From assembly GCA_035570235.1 (NCBI GenBank), contig DATMML010000064.1, positions 1 to 64,000 of the forward strand: a stretch of 64,000 nt of DNA, given 5' to 3'. The notes beneath the pieces are model-generated. The model was not told the origin of the DNA. It saw nothing but the letters and a program-made list of their open reading frames with translations, and made no database searches. The position numbers were made by a program, and so were the translations under genes. Below are positions 9,208-17,975 of this stretch, piece by piece. The stretch is from Vicinamibacteria bacterium (GTDB lineage Bacteria > Acidobacteriota > Vicinamibacteria > Fen-336). How positions within the stretch are numbered: position 1 is the first letter of the stretch; every line of letters begins with the position of its first letter.

Positions 9208-9420
9208 TCACCGGCGTGGGTTCCCAGATGCCCCACGCCAGATAATGCAACCGGTTGACGGTCCGCTCCGTCTCACGCGTTCGCGCTCCCGCCTGAGCTC
9301 GGAGAGCTGGACTGCGGAGTATCGGATCACGAAGGTCTTCCGGATCTCCGCCAAGGTGTCCTCGTAGAGGCCACGCTCCCAGTGTCCAATGTAGACGCTC
9401 GCGTCCATGACGGCCCCCAC
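9208..9420 (-). pseudogene. PIN-domain (VapC-like) toxin remnant, frameshifted and truncated
   Basis: The minus-strand frame from 9420 reads MGAVMDASVYIGHWERG... AEIRKTFVIRYSAVQLSELRR, the start of a type II toxin PIN ribonuclease with the first acidic residue (MDAS) and the conserved LSEL glutamate. After ELR the protein continues in another frame as RGARTRETERTVNRLHYLAWGI followed by WEPTP, so one base has been lost. Homology then stops where repeat copy 1 begins. The remaining acidic residues of a PIN domain are missing. No antitoxin is recognizable upstream on the same strand (9421-9641). Confidence 0.65.
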
Positions 9421-9641
9421 GTCAAGGCACCTCGATGCTGCCCGGCTTGAGGCTTCCGCGGGTTCCCATAAGCGTCGACGAAAAAGGACTTGCGCCTGTA
9501 CCGTACGGGTTTCATGCAGGTCTTGCTCACAGGCACATGCGAGCCTTCGGACACGTATGCGTCAAGACTTGAGCCGTCGAAATCCTCTCGAGGTATCGGC
9601 TCGTGTCCACTTCGGCCTCCCCGCCCCGAGTGGCGCTCTTT

Positions 9642-11714
9642 TCACCGCTTGAGGAGGGCGGCGCGGCGGCGGTACTCCCCCTCCAGGACTCGGATGACCA
9701 CAGGGTCGAACTGTGAGAAAGCAGCCGTCTGTAGCTCGGCGAGAACATCTTCCGGCGCACGCCCCGGACTCTTGACGGTCATGGCGTCGAAGGCGTCGGC
9801 CACGGCCACGACTCGGGCCCCAAAGGGGATCTCGTTGCCCTTGAGGCCCTTGGGGTAGCCGCTTCCGTCCCAGCGTTCGTGGTGAGCTTCGATGATGCGG
9901 GGCAGCTCCTTCCAGGGGCTTATGGGTGAGACGAGCTGGACGCCGAGGCCCACGTGCTGCTGGATCTGCCGGCGCTGGTCCTCGTTTAGCTCGCCCTCCG
10001 TGCGCAGCAGGGCTGGGTCGAGGCCCAGCTTCCCGATGTCGTGAAGGAGAGCGGCGAAGTGGATCTGCAGCTGCTCTTCCGCTGGCCGGCCAAGGCCTGC
10101 CGTGATCATGTCCGCACCGGCGGCGACCGACCGGGCGTGCATTGGGTAGCTGGGGTCCGCCTTTTCCAGGAACGAGACGAGGAGCTCGGCGGTGTGGGTG
10201 AAGGAGTCGAGGACGCGTTCCCGGGCCTGGGCGTTCTCGAGGACGACGGCACCAAAGCGCATTAGGCGGACAAGGTCAGCTTCCTCGCCCGGGCCGAAAC
10301 CTCCTTCCCGGCCCGCGAGCAAGAGCCCACCCCGCAGATTTCCGGAGACAAGAGGCAGAACGAGGAAGCCGGGCTTTGACGCTGCCAGCTCATCCACCTT
10401 AGGGGAGTAGCCCTCCTCTTTTGAGAGGTTGTTCGAGCGCAGGGCCTTCCCGCGCACCGCCGCCCTGAGGAGCAGGCTCTCCCCGGGCGCAAGGTGTGTG
10501 CCCCGAAGCGCTTCCGAGCCGTCGCCGGCAACGGCTTCGACGAGTGCTCCCCCTGCTGGCTCGACATCGAGCAGCGCCAGCCGACCGGCCTCTGCGGAGC
10601 CGATGGCCTGAGCGGCGTTCAGGATCACCTCCAGGAGCCGCAGGAGGCCAGGGCTCTCCTGAAGGAGGGTCGTGATTTTGTCGAATGCCGTGGCGAGCCG
10701 CGGCTGGCCCGCTGCTGCCTCCGCTGTCTTCGGGGCCGGGGGGGCAGGTGGCGGAACGGCAGGGACGGGGACGGCAAGGCCTGGGGAAGGAAGAAAAAAC
10801 GCGGCCTGCGCCTGCCCTCGGGCCTGTTGGAGCGCCTCTGTGAACGCCCTCGCCGAGGAGTGTCGGGAGGCGGGGACCTTGTCGAGCGCGGTCCTCAGCA
10901 CAGGAATCAAAGATGCCGGGATGACGGCCGCGGCCGAACCGTCGAGGGGCGGCGGCTCATGGACCTGCTTGTAAAGCGTCGCCATCGAGTTCGCCCCCCG
11001 GAAGGGGACTTGTCCTGTGAAGATCTCAAAGACGACGATGCCCAGGGCGTAGACATCGCTTGCGAAGCCGACCCGGTCGCCCCGCGCCTGCTCGGGGCTC
11101 ATATATTCGGGAGTTCCGATGATGATTCCGGTACCGGTCACGCTGCTTCCCGACTCCTTCGAGATGCCAAAATCCATGATCCGCACCACGGCCCTCGAGT
11201 CCAGCATGATGTTCGATGCCTTGAGGTCGCGGTGGACGATTCCAACCTCGTGGATGGCCTGCAGCCCAGCCGCGATCTCCAGGGCCACGTCGAACGCCCC
11301 GTCCGGCATCAAGCCCCCCTGAGCCTGCACCACCTTGCTCAGGTCTGTGCCCGAAATGAACTCCATGGAGATGAAGTGGATGTCCCCGTCCTGCCCATAG
11401 TCGTACATCCGGCAGACGTTGCGGTGGGTGACCTTGCGCGCGAGTCGGACCTCGGCCTGGAACCGCCAGGCGACTTCCGCGTCGCGGGCAATCTCCGGTC
11501 GGAGCACCTTGAGGGCGATCGTCTCCTCAAGGACGCGATCGTAGGCCTTGTAGACCGTTCCCATGCCCCCCGTCCCCAGTGCATGCCGGATCTCGTACCG
11601 TGAAGCAACGAGGGTCCCACCGGGTAGGGTGGGCTCGAGAGGACGACCGCAGCTACGACACTGCCGCGCGCCTTCCCCGTTCGCGGTCTGACAGGAGGGG
11701 CAGGTAATCTTCAC
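9642..11714 (-). CDS. Ser/Thr protein kinase fused to GAF and HD-GYP domains
   Basis: A 690-aa multidomain signalling protein with GTG start. Residues 5-22 form a zinc ribbon (C5-x2-C8, C19-x2-C22). The kinase domain spans about 40-300 with glycine loop GTGGMG (47-52), K69, HRDLKASN (D163) and DFG (181-183), so it should be active. A GAF-like region follows at about 345-490. The C-terminal 160 residues are an HD-GYP domain: LLHDIGKLGLDP, then HHERWDGSGYPKGL and VVAVADAFDAMT, the signature of cyclic-di-GMP phosphodiesterases. No transmembrane segment is seen, so it is cytosolic. The fusion links phosphorylation to cyclic-dinucleotide turnover. It is monocistronic, divergent from the reductase gene at 11914. 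Confidence 0.92.
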   Translation of the reverse strand: MKITCPSCQTANGEGARQCRSCGRPLEPTLPGGTLVASRYEIRHALGTGGMGTVYKAYDRVLEETIALKVLRPEIARDAEVAWRFQAEVRLARKVTHRNVCRMYDYGQDGDIHFISMEFISGTDLSKVVQAQGGLMPDGAFDVALEIAAGLQAIHEVGIVHRDLKASNIMLDSRAVVRIMDFGISKESGSSVTGTGIIIGTPEYMSPEQARGDRVGFASDVYALGIVVFEIFTGQVPFRGANSMATLYKQVHEPPPLDGSAAAVIPASLIPVLRTALDKVPASRHSSARAFTEALQQARGQAQAAFFLPSPGLAVPVPAVPPPAPPAPKTAEAAAGQPRLATAFDKITTLLQESPGLLRLLEVILNAAQAIGSAEAGRLALLDVEPAGGALVEAVAGDGSEALRGTHLAPGESLLLRAAVRGKALRSNNLSKEEGYSPKVDELAASKPGFLVLPLVSGNLRGGLLLAGREGGFGPGEEADLVRLMRFGAVVLENAQARERVLDSFTHTAELLVSFLEKADPSYPMHARSVAAGADMITAGLGRPAEEQLQIHFAALLHDIGKLGLDPALLRTEGELNEDQRRQIQQHVGLGVQLVSPISPWKELPRIIEAHHERWDGSGYPKGLKGNEIPFGARVVAVADAFDAMTVKSPGRAPEDVLAELQTAAFSQFDPVVIRVLEGEYRRRAALLKR

Positions 11715-11913
11715 CGAGGGCGATGCTGAGCATACTATGTGGGGGGCACCCTAGGGACATGGCAGGTGCCAGGCACCGTCGGGCTCCGAGGATCCCCATC
11801 CAGCCCGCGTAGCAGCACCCGCACCCCCTAATTGGTGTTGCAAAGCCCGCCGGTTGGAGTTGCAATGGCGCTCGCGCAACATGCCGGAGTGCTTTTCCCC
11901 GGGAGGGGGGCCA

Positions 11914-12648
11914 ATGGCCAATCGAGTCGTGGTCGTGACCGGGGGCGCCAAGGGGATTGGGCGGGCGGTTGCTCTTCGTCTCGCAGAAGAGGGCTGGTCT
12001 GTCGCCTTCTGCTATCGGACGAGTTCCGAGGAGGCGCGCGCTGCCGCCGAGGTGATGCGCGGAAAGGGAGCGCCCGTGATCGAGGGTCGCTACGACGTCT
12101 CCGACCCCCGCGCCTGCGAAGCCTTCGTATCCCGCGTCCTATCCGAGTGGGGGCGAATAGACGCCCTCATCAATGGCGCGGGACCCTACCATCGCGCTCC
12201 CCTGCTGGAGACGAGCCCCGAGAGCTGGCACGAGATGTTCGACAATAACCTCGACCCTGTCTTCTACATGAGTCGACTGGTCGCCGGCCCCATGAAGGAG
12301 CGAAAGTGGGGACGGATCGTCAGCTTCAGCATGGCCAATGCCGACCAGATGATCGGCCAACCCCAGCTGACGGCCCACTACATCGCCAAGGTTGGCATCC
12401 TGGTCCTGACGCGCTCGCTCGCGCGCATCCTCGGCCCATTCAACATTACCGTCAACGCGATATCGCCCGGCTTCATCGCCTCGGGAAGCGCTCCCGACGA
12501 AGAGCTGCAGAAGATGGTGAAGAACATCCCCGCCGGATACGTGGGCGAATTGTCGGACGCCGTCTCGGCCGTCCTCTTCCTGCTCTCGGAGGAGGCGCGC
12601 TACGTGAACGGCGCCAACCTCCACCTGAGCGGCGGCTGGGGGATCTGA
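11914..12648 (+). CDS. Short-chain dehydrogenase/reductase (FabG-like)
   Basis: The ATG at 11914 follows GGGAGGGGGG, an unusually strong ribosome site, giving 244 aa. The NAD(P)-binding motif TGGAKGIG occupies 9-16, NGAG lies at 87-90, and the C-terminal half matches 3-oxoacyl-ACP reductase-like SDRs (LTRSLARILGPFNITVNAISPGF). The active-site serine is in VSFSMAN. The catalytic tyrosine motif reads H155-Y-I-A-K159, one residue shorter than the usual Y-x-x-x-K. Substrate unknown; the neighbouring MDR reductase and ICMT-type gene follow on the same strand after gaps of 122 and 48 bp. Confidence 0.88.
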   Translation: MANRVVVVTGGAKGIGRAVALRLAEEGWSVAFCYRTSSEEARAAAEVMRGKGAPVIEGRYDVSDPRACEAFVSRVLSEWGRIDALINGAGPYHRAPLLETSPESWHEMFDNNLDPVFYMSRLVAGPMKERKWGRIVSFSMANADQMIGQPQLTAHYIAKVGILVLTRSLARILGPFNITVNAISPGFIASGSAPDEELQKMVKNIPAGYVGELSDAVSAVLFLLSEEARYVNGANLHLSGGWGI

Positions 12649-12770
12649 TGACGGTCGGGCGACTAAATTGCCCTTGTCCGAGCGATTCACACCGGTCGTT
12701 TGCGGGCCGCGAGGAATTCCCACCGGCGCATGTTGTCGTCTCGATGTGACATCCAAAGGGGGTCTTGCTC

Positions 12771-13784
12771 ATGCGCCAGGTGTGGATCACAAAAGCGGGC
12801 CCTCCGGAAGTCCTAGAGGTCCGCGAGGCCCCCGACCCTGTGGCCGGTGCGGGCAAGGTACGAATCCGCGTCCGCGCCGCCGGAATCAACTTCTCGGACC
12901 TTCTGGCCCGAGTGGGCCTTTATCCCGACGCCCCCAAGCTCCCTTGCGTCGTCGGCTATGAAGTGGCGGGCGTCGTAGATCAGGTCGGCACCGGGGTGAC
13001 CGGCTTTCGGGAGGGGGACCGCGTCCTGGCGATGCCGCGCTTCGGCGGATACACCGACGTCCTGGTGATCTCAGCCCCCCAGGTCCTGCCCATGCCTCCG
13101 GCCATGACCTTTGAGGAAGGGGCTGCCCTGCCTGTCGTCTACCTCACTGCCCATCACATGATGTTCTACACCGGCGCGCTGCGTCCGGGTTCCCGCGTGC
13201 TGATCCACTCCGCGGCAGGCGGCGTGGGCCTTGCGGCCATCCAGCTGGCGAAGACCCGTCAGTGCATCATCCTTGGGACCGCCTCTCCGGCCAAGCATGA
13301 GTTCCTGCGGGCGCAAGGCTGTCGCTACCCGATCGATTCCGGGGGCGATTTCGTCCCCGGCGTGCGTGCCGCGGTGGGCAACGCGGGCCTCGACCTCATC
13401 CTGGATGCCGTAGGAGGGTCGTCCTGGACAAAGGGCTACGATCTCTTGGCCCCTTGCGGTCGACTGGTCGCGTTTGGCCTCTCCGCCGCTTCGAGCGGAA
13501 AGAGTCGCAACTTGCTGCACGCTCTAGGCCAGGTGCTGAGAATCAAGAAGTGGAGTCCCCTGACCCTCATGAACGACAACAAGACTCTCACGGGAGTGAA
13601 CCTGGGCCACCTTTTCGGCCATCCCGAAATTCTGGGCCCGCAGCTTCAGGCTCTCATAGCCTTCTATGAGGCTGGCCAGATCCGGCCACACGTGGACCGG
13701 AGCTTCCGGTTCGAGGAGGCGGCTGCGGCGCATCATTACATCCATGACCGTAAGGCGGTCGGTAAGGTCGTGCTGGTTCCCTAG
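12771..13784 (+). CDS. NADPH:quinone-oxidoreductase-like MDR enzyme (zinc-independent)
   Basis: A 337-aa medium-chain dehydrogenase/reductase. The GroES-like N-terminal domain (VRIRVRAAGINFSDLLARVG, VVGYEVAGVVDQVG, GDRVLAMPRFGGYTD) leads to a Rossmann domain with SAAGGVGLAAIQLA and VAFGLSAASSG. Zinc-binding cysteines of alcohol dehydrogenases are absent, which places it with quinone oxidoreductases and the VAT-1-like branch. The ATG at 12771 follows GGGGG; a TTG two codons earlier is less likely. It is followed after 48 bp by the methyltransferase gene, so the two may be cotranscribed. Confidence 0.88.
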   Translation: MRQVWITKAGPPEVLEVREAPDPVAGAGKVRIRVRAAGINFSDLLARVGLYPDAPKLPCVVGYEVAGVVDQVGTGVTGFREGDRVLAMPRFGGYTDVLVISAPQVLPMPPAMTFEEGAALPVVYLTAHHMMFYTGALRPGSRVLIHSAAGGVGLAAIQLAKTRQCIILGTASPAKHEFLRAQGCRYPIDSGGDFVPGVRAAVGNAGLDLILDAVGGSSWTKGYDLLAPCGRLVAFGLSAASSGKSRNLLHALGQVLRIKKWSPLTLMNDNKTLTGVNLGHLFGHPEILGPQLQALIAFYEAGQIRPHVDRSFRFEEAAAAHHYIHDRKAVGKVVLVP

Positions 13785-13832
13785 TTCCGAGCGAAGACCT
13801 GCTTGGCGACTAGTGGACCCAGAGGGGCGCCA

Positions 13833-14408
13833 ATGGACTTCGCATCCCAACGACAGTGGATCAACGCGCTGTGGATTTTATTCGGTTTGTACTGGAGCGT
13901 TTCCGCCTTCAAGTCAAAGAAGACGACCAAGCGCGAATCGTGGAGCGAGAGGTTCAGATACCTGCTAATGCTGGCGGTCGCCTCTGCCTTGCTGTCTCCG
14001 CCTGGTGCGCACTACCGATGGTTTGGCGCGCGCTTCGTCCCTGCCAGTAATACCACGGCGTGGATCGGTGTCTTGCTGACTGCCGCCGGCGTGGCCATCG
14101 CATTTTGGGCACGCTGGCATCTTGGCGCGAACTGGAGCGGTGTCGTCACTATCAAGGAAGGACATGAACTGATTCGCAGCGGCCCTTACCACAGCATTCG
14201 TCATCCGATTTATACAGGCATTCTTGTGGCAATCCTGGGCACCGCGGTCGCCATTGGCGAGGTGCGTGGTCTGCTCGCTGTGGCCATCGCCTGGCTCTCC
14301 TTTTATCTCAAGGCCCGTCGGGAAGAGTCGTTCCTCGGGCAGGAGTTCGGAGACCGCTTTGCTGAGCACCGCCGCCACACAGGGATGTTCCTGCCCCCCC
14401 TCTCTTAA
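13833..14408 (+). CDS. Isoprenylcysteine carboxyl methyltransferase-like membrane protein
   Basis: 191 aa, starting at ATG 13833 behind AGAGGGG. There are four to five membrane spans (about 10-25, 45-63, 73-95, 135-165). The signature of the ICMT/phospholipid methyltransferase fold is present: GPYHSIRHPIYTG, and REESFLGQEFGDRFAEHRR near the C-terminus with the conserved Glu/Arg residues that bind S-adenosylmethionine. Bacterial members methylate diverse small molecules or lipids; no substrate is implied here. Confidence 0.85.
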   Translation: MDFASQRQWINALWILFGLYWSVSAFKSKKTTKRESWSERFRYLLMLAVASALLSPPGAHYRWFGARFVPASNTTAWIGVLLTAAGVAIAFWARWHLGANWSGVVTIKEGHELIRSGPYHSIRHPIYTGILVAILGTAVAIGEVRGLLAVAIAWLSFYLKARREESFLGQEFGDRFAEHRRHTGMFLPPLS

Positions 14409-14784
14409 GGCTTTCTTCAGACCGGAGGTATCCCTACAGCGCCAGGTTCTCAAGGCCTGCCTGCACGTCAACTTCAGCTGTTGCCCTTGGCAATCACCGC
14501 GAGGCCAATGAGCGTTCCCGGACTCTCTTCGAGGGCTTCGGCCTGGCGGAAGTCGCACCTGGGCTTGGGGCACTTGTTCGAATCCCCCTCATCCAAGACG
14601 CACGACCTCAAGGTACTACGAAGAGGCTCCCTAGCGGTGTTGAGAGGAGCGAAGAAGAATCGGTTGGACAGCGCTGCTCCCGGTGTTAGACTCGATCACC
14701 CAGAAAGAGCAGCCGCGGCCGCAGGTTCTTCACGAGCGTTGGCGCCAATGCCTCGGTGGTGACGCGACTCAGCTCCAGGGCAGC
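14409..14784. other. Intergenic stretch before the phosphoesterase gene
   Basis: No protein-like frame is evident. A GTTCGAATCC string at about 14576 resembles a tRNA T-loop, but flanking bases do not pair, so no tRNA is called. Confidence 0.4.
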
Positions 14785-15903
14785 ATGCCGACGAAAAGAC
14801 AGACTGCAAAGAGCAAGCGCCCCACCAAGGGGAGAACGAAGCGTAAGCGGCCTGGCGCGTCCACTGCTAAGCCGTCCAGACGAAAGCCCGGTCTACCCCC
14901 AAGACCACAGCCAGCGCCTGGCCCACTGGGGCAGCCCAAGCCGGTCGAGGGGCCGATCGAGCATGTGGTGATCATCGTCAAGGAGAATCACTGCTTCGAC
15001 AACTATTTCGGTACGTTCCCGGGGGCGAACGGGGCCCGGCTTCCCCGGTCCCCCAATCCCCCACCCCACGATCCGAACCATGAGCACGCAGCTTGGCTCA
15101 CGCGGAAGACGACAGCGGTTCGCGCCCAGTTCGTCGAACAGGACATCCCGGCATACTTCGCGTACGCACGCCAGTACACGCTGTGCGACAACTACTTCAC
15201 CGACGTGACGGGGCCATCGTCACCGAACCACTTGATGCTCATCGCGGGTGACTCTCCGGTCATTGTGAACCCCCACAACTATCGCCTTGGTCCCGGCATG
15301 CAGCCCTTCAATATTCCGTCCCTGCCGGAGAACTTAGAGGCGAACGGTCTCACCTGGGGAAACTACGGGGGTTACGCGTTCGACTTCATCGCGGCCCTCA
15401 GGGGACGAAACAAGTTTCCCAGCCGGCAGTTCGTGACGGACGCAAACGGGGGAAGGATTCCAACCGTGTCCTGGGTGTACGCGCCGCACAATGAGAGCGA
15501 GCATCCCCTCGACAACGTCACGCTGGGCATGCAGTGGACGGTCGCTCAGGTCAACGCCGTCGTACAGAGCGGCCTGTGGCCAAAGACCGCCATCTTCATC
15601 ACCTGGGATGATTGGGGAGGCTGGCTCGATCACGTGGCCCCCGAGAACGTAGAGCAGTGGACCGACGGCACCCAGTTTCGGTACGGCTCACGCGTGGGCT
15701 GCTTGGTTCTGAGCCCTTTTGCCCGGAGCGGATACATCTCCAAAGTGAGACACTCGCACGTGAGCCTGCTAAAGTTCTGCGTGCAGCAGTTCGGGGTGGC
15801 TGCGCCTCACAAGCGCGTGGCGGCGGCCGATAGCATGTCGGACTGCTTCGATTTCAAGCGTCAGCCGGCTGCGCCTCCGAAGGCAGACCCGACCCTAGAG
15901 TAG
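14785..15903 (+). CDS. Phospholipase C / acid phosphatase-like phosphoesterase, first copy
   Basis: 372 aa from ATG 14785. Residues 1-50 are very basic and proline-rich (many Lys/Arg) and lack a classical signal peptide. The rest is the PF04185 phosphoesterase fold: IEHVVIIVKENHCFDNYFG, GPSSPNHLMLIAGDSP, TWDDWGGWLDHV and VLSPFARSGYIS. These metal-dependent enzymes cleave phospholipid headgroups or phosphomonoesters. The first motif has Cys where ENRSFD normally has Ser. A second homologue lies at 58385. The gene stands alone between an ICMT-like gene and repeat DNA. Confidence 0.85.
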   Translation: MPTKRQTAKSKRPTKGRTKRKRPGASTAKPSRRKPGLPPRPQPAPGPLGQPKPVEGPIEHVVIIVKENHCFDNYFGTFPGANGARLPRSPNPPPHDPNHEHAAWLTRKTTAVRAQFVEQDIPAYFAYARQYTLCDNYFTDVTGPSSPNHLMLIAGDSPVIVNPHNYRLGPGMQPFNIPSLPENLEANGLTWGNYGGYAFDFIAALRGRNKFPSRQFVTDANGGRIPTVSWVYAPHNESEHPLDNVTLGMQWTVAQVNAVVQSGLWPKTAIFITWDDWGGWLDHVAPENVEQWTDGTQFRYGSRVGCLVLSPFARSGYISKVRHSHVSLLKFCVQQFGVAAPHKRVAAADSMSDCFDFKRQPAAPPKADPTLE

Positions 15904-15945
15904 CGCTTCCGTCTTGTACGGTTTTCCGCCCCGCCTGGCCGTAGG

Positions 15946-16038
15946 GCCCGTCATTTGGGCGAGTCAGCATGGCGCGGTACCACGAACCGACACCGAGTCA
16001 GGTCCAATCGCATTGGGCAGCCTCTGCTCGGTCGCAAC
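15946..16038 (+). repeat. 93-bp dispersed repeat, copy A
   Basis: This block matches the reverse complement of 30964-31055 with about 13 differences (about 86% identity by eye). Shared cores are GGGCGAGTCAG, CGGTACCACGAACC and TTGGGCAGCCTCTGCT. It starts 42 bp after the phosphoesterase stop. No coding similarity is apparent in the pair, so an RNA or mobile element remnant is more likely than a gene. Confidence 0.75.
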
Positions 16039-16208
16039 CGGCTGCCGGGGGTCGCGTTTGGTCAAGCGCTCCAATGTCAGTGACTTAACTCATTTAAGGA
16101 GCGCCACTTATGGGGACGCCACCGGCCGACATTCTCGAAAGCCAAGTGTCGCCATCCGGCACCATGCGAGGGGACCGGACCCTTGTGACATAGGCCACGC
16201 CCAGGGGG

Positions 16209-16490
16209 GTTGCGTCTCCGTAGTGTCCGCTGCGGGGAGGCGATCATGGCCGCAAATCTGTCGGCGCTCTTGTCATGGCGGAAGCACGATGGCGTCTTAG
16301 CCATTGTTCTCGAAGGAACAGCGGGCTATTTCGACATCACGCTCTACCGCTTGGGGCATAGGACATGTCGGCCGATCGCCGAGGACTCAATCGAGGGCTC
16401 CCTAGCAAACGCCCGACAGGAGGCGGACGGCCTCGTTCGAGAGCTACTCGAGCACCAGTGCAGCACGTGTTCAGGCTGGGTGTGAGGGCC
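16209..16490 (+). repeat. Dispersed gene-bearing repeat, copy 2 (best preserved)
   Basis: Aligns with 8921-9200 and 27332-27604. Similarity to copy 3 continues leftwards to about 16168 (GAGGGGA..GGACC.TTGTGACA.AGGCC), so the unit may be about 320 bp. It contains the intact small gene at 16246-16485. Confidence 0.85.
16246..16485 (+). CDS. Small 79-aa protein carried by the dispersed repeat (intact copy)
   Basis: The ATG follows GGGGAGG at a spacing of six bases, an excellent ribosome site that is conserved in copy 3. The product has a WRKHDG motif near residue 11, a predicted beta-rich middle (VLAIVLEGTAGYFDITLYRL), a helical EAD-containing segment and a C-terminal H-x-C-x-x-C-x-GW ending that could bind a metal. 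No function is recognized. Differences between copies fall often at third positions, suggesting past selection on the protein. It is flanked by repeat DNA and a pseudogene, not by an operon. Confidence 0.6.
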   Translation: MAANLSALLSWRKHDGVLAIVLEGTAGYFDITLYRLGHRTCRPIAEDSIEGSLANARQEADGLVRELLEHQCSTCSGWV

Positions 16491-16783
16491 GTCACTCATC
16501 GGAGAAGACCCGGCTCGGTTGACTTGGGAAACCAAGGTCTTCCAGGCTTGGTCTCGTTGACCTTACAAGCACTGCGTCAGATCACAGCGGATCGAACCCC
16601 GACCTCGGCGCAGCGCCAACTCCTCCGACCCTTCAGGAGCCGTCAAATCCGCCTGATCTGAGCGCACGGCGCCCCAGAGGACCGAGAGGAAGGCTGCGTT
16701 AAATCCTTCGCTAGGCAGGGACGGTTCACACCCTCGGGGTGATAGGCCGTCTAAGGCGATGGAAGACGCTGGTAGAAGCTACC

Positions 16784-17712
16784 CTACGAGGAATTCGAGG
16801 ACCAGCGAAGGAATAGCTCGGGTGCGGTGTTGATTGCCGTGTGCTGCTGTCCGGGTATGACCTCGATGCGATTGTTAGGCAGGGATGCGTGGACGGCTTC
16901 GATGGCCCTCTTGAAGAACATCGGGCTGTCACCGCCGAGCAAGAGGAGCGTGGGGGATCGCATCCTGGCCAACCGCGCTGGATCCAGGCGGTAGAGGTCG
17001 TCGAGGCGAATCTCACGGACGATCGTGTGGGCTGCGGCAACGCGCGCGGGCCAGGCTGGCACCGAGCGCATGATGTCGACCTCGCTTTGCGGCATGCGTA
17101 CGACCTCTCTGAAGAACGTAGTCACGACGCCCGCGCGATCGCCGGCATCGAGCAACGCTTGTCGGCGCTCTAGGATCCCTGCCGGATAAATCGTCCCATC
17201 CGTGATGGCTCGTACAGAATGAGCTTGCTAACGTTCGACGTGCGCAAGGTGGCCTCGAGCGAGCAGATGGCCCCGTGAGAGTGCCCGAGCAGGAACACTG
17301 CCTCGCCGATTGCATCGACGACCGCTGCGATGTCCTCGGACTCGCGCTCCAGCGCGTAGTTGGGCGCATCGCCGCTGCCGCCGCGCCCACGACCGTCGAC
17401 GACATATACGGTGAAACGCTTCTCGAGCGCGGGCAAGATCGGCGCCCAACGCTGGTGATCGGCGGTCGTGCCATGGACGAGCACCAGTGCTGAACCGCGG
17501 CCGCTCTGCCAGTAGGCAATAGAGGTTCCGTCTTTGGATTGAACGTGGCTCCTAGTGGGGACTCTTCCGCTGAGATTTTGTGCCGTGGAGCTGGCGATCA
17601 CAACAAGTGCCAGATGTACGGTCGTGCGGGGTTCGAGTTGCTGAAGCCTCGCGTCTTCCCGTCGAGCCTTTCGCAGCGCTCTGAGGAGCACACGGAAGTG
17701 CGGAAGAGCCAC
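16784..17712 (-). pseudogene. Alpha/beta hydrolase, frameshifted
   Basis: The N-terminal part (frame from 17712 to 17170) has LVLVHGTTADHQRW, YVVDGRGRGGSGD and nucleophile elbow GHSHG, then ends at ILYEP-SRMGRFIRQGS. In the next frame the protein continues naturally from near 17210 as ITDGTIYPAGILERRQALL and goes on to 16784, supplying the acid residue (LLLGGDSP) and catalytic histidine (GQQHTAINTAPELF). One base is lost (or two gained) near 17208-17215. The whole would be an active-looking hydrolase if repaired, so a sequencing error is possible. The true start is unclear; the first 50 residues look poorly conserved. Confidence 0.75.
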
Positions 17713-17719
17713 AAAATGC

Positions 17720-17748
17720 TTGACGGAGCTGCGCGAAAGGCGTATGAG
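17720..17748 (+). promoter_or_regulatory. Possible promoter for the lipoprotein genes
   Basis: TTGACG (17720-17725), a 17-base spacer and TATGAG (17743-17748) lie 62 bp before the small lipoprotein start. The -10 box is weak. Confidence 0.35.
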
Positions 17749-17809
17749 ATATTGTCATTCTTCCCCTCCGCGACAGTAGGCCGCTCCGCCTACAAATGGA
17801 GCCTGAGGC

Positions 17810-17965
17810 ATGCGCACGGTCTTGGCCAGCGTAGTCGCGGGATTCCCGCTTGCCTGTCTCCTCTCGGGCTGCGATGGGGGGTCAGTCCCGCATGGGCCCT
17901 CTCCTTCTCCAACTCCACTGCCAACACCGCGGCCAACTCGCGAACGTGCCTCTTCCACTGAGTAA
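17810..17965 (+). CDS. Tiny lipoprotein with Ser/Pro/Thr-rich tail
   Basis: An ATG preceded by GGAG (about 8 bases upstream) opens a 51-codon frame. It encodes a signal peptide with lipobox L-S-G-C (Cys19) followed by Asp, then a linker rich in Pro, Ser and Thr (HGPSPSPTPLPTPRPT) and a stop. Aspartate after the Cys would favour inner-membrane retention by the rule known in enterobacteria. It ends 10 bp before the papain-like lipoprotein, whose own linker has the same composition. It could be a genuine small lipoprotein or the surviving 5' end of a longer gene. Confidence 0.55.
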   Translation: MRTVLASVVAGFPLACLLSGCDGGSVPHGPSPSPTPLPTPRPTRERASSTE

Positions 17966-17975
17966 CCGAGGCCGC

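Noticed and set aside
14565-14600. GTTCGAATCC, resembling a tRNA T-loop
   Set aside because: The five bases on each side do not pair and no acceptor or anticodon arms can be drawn.
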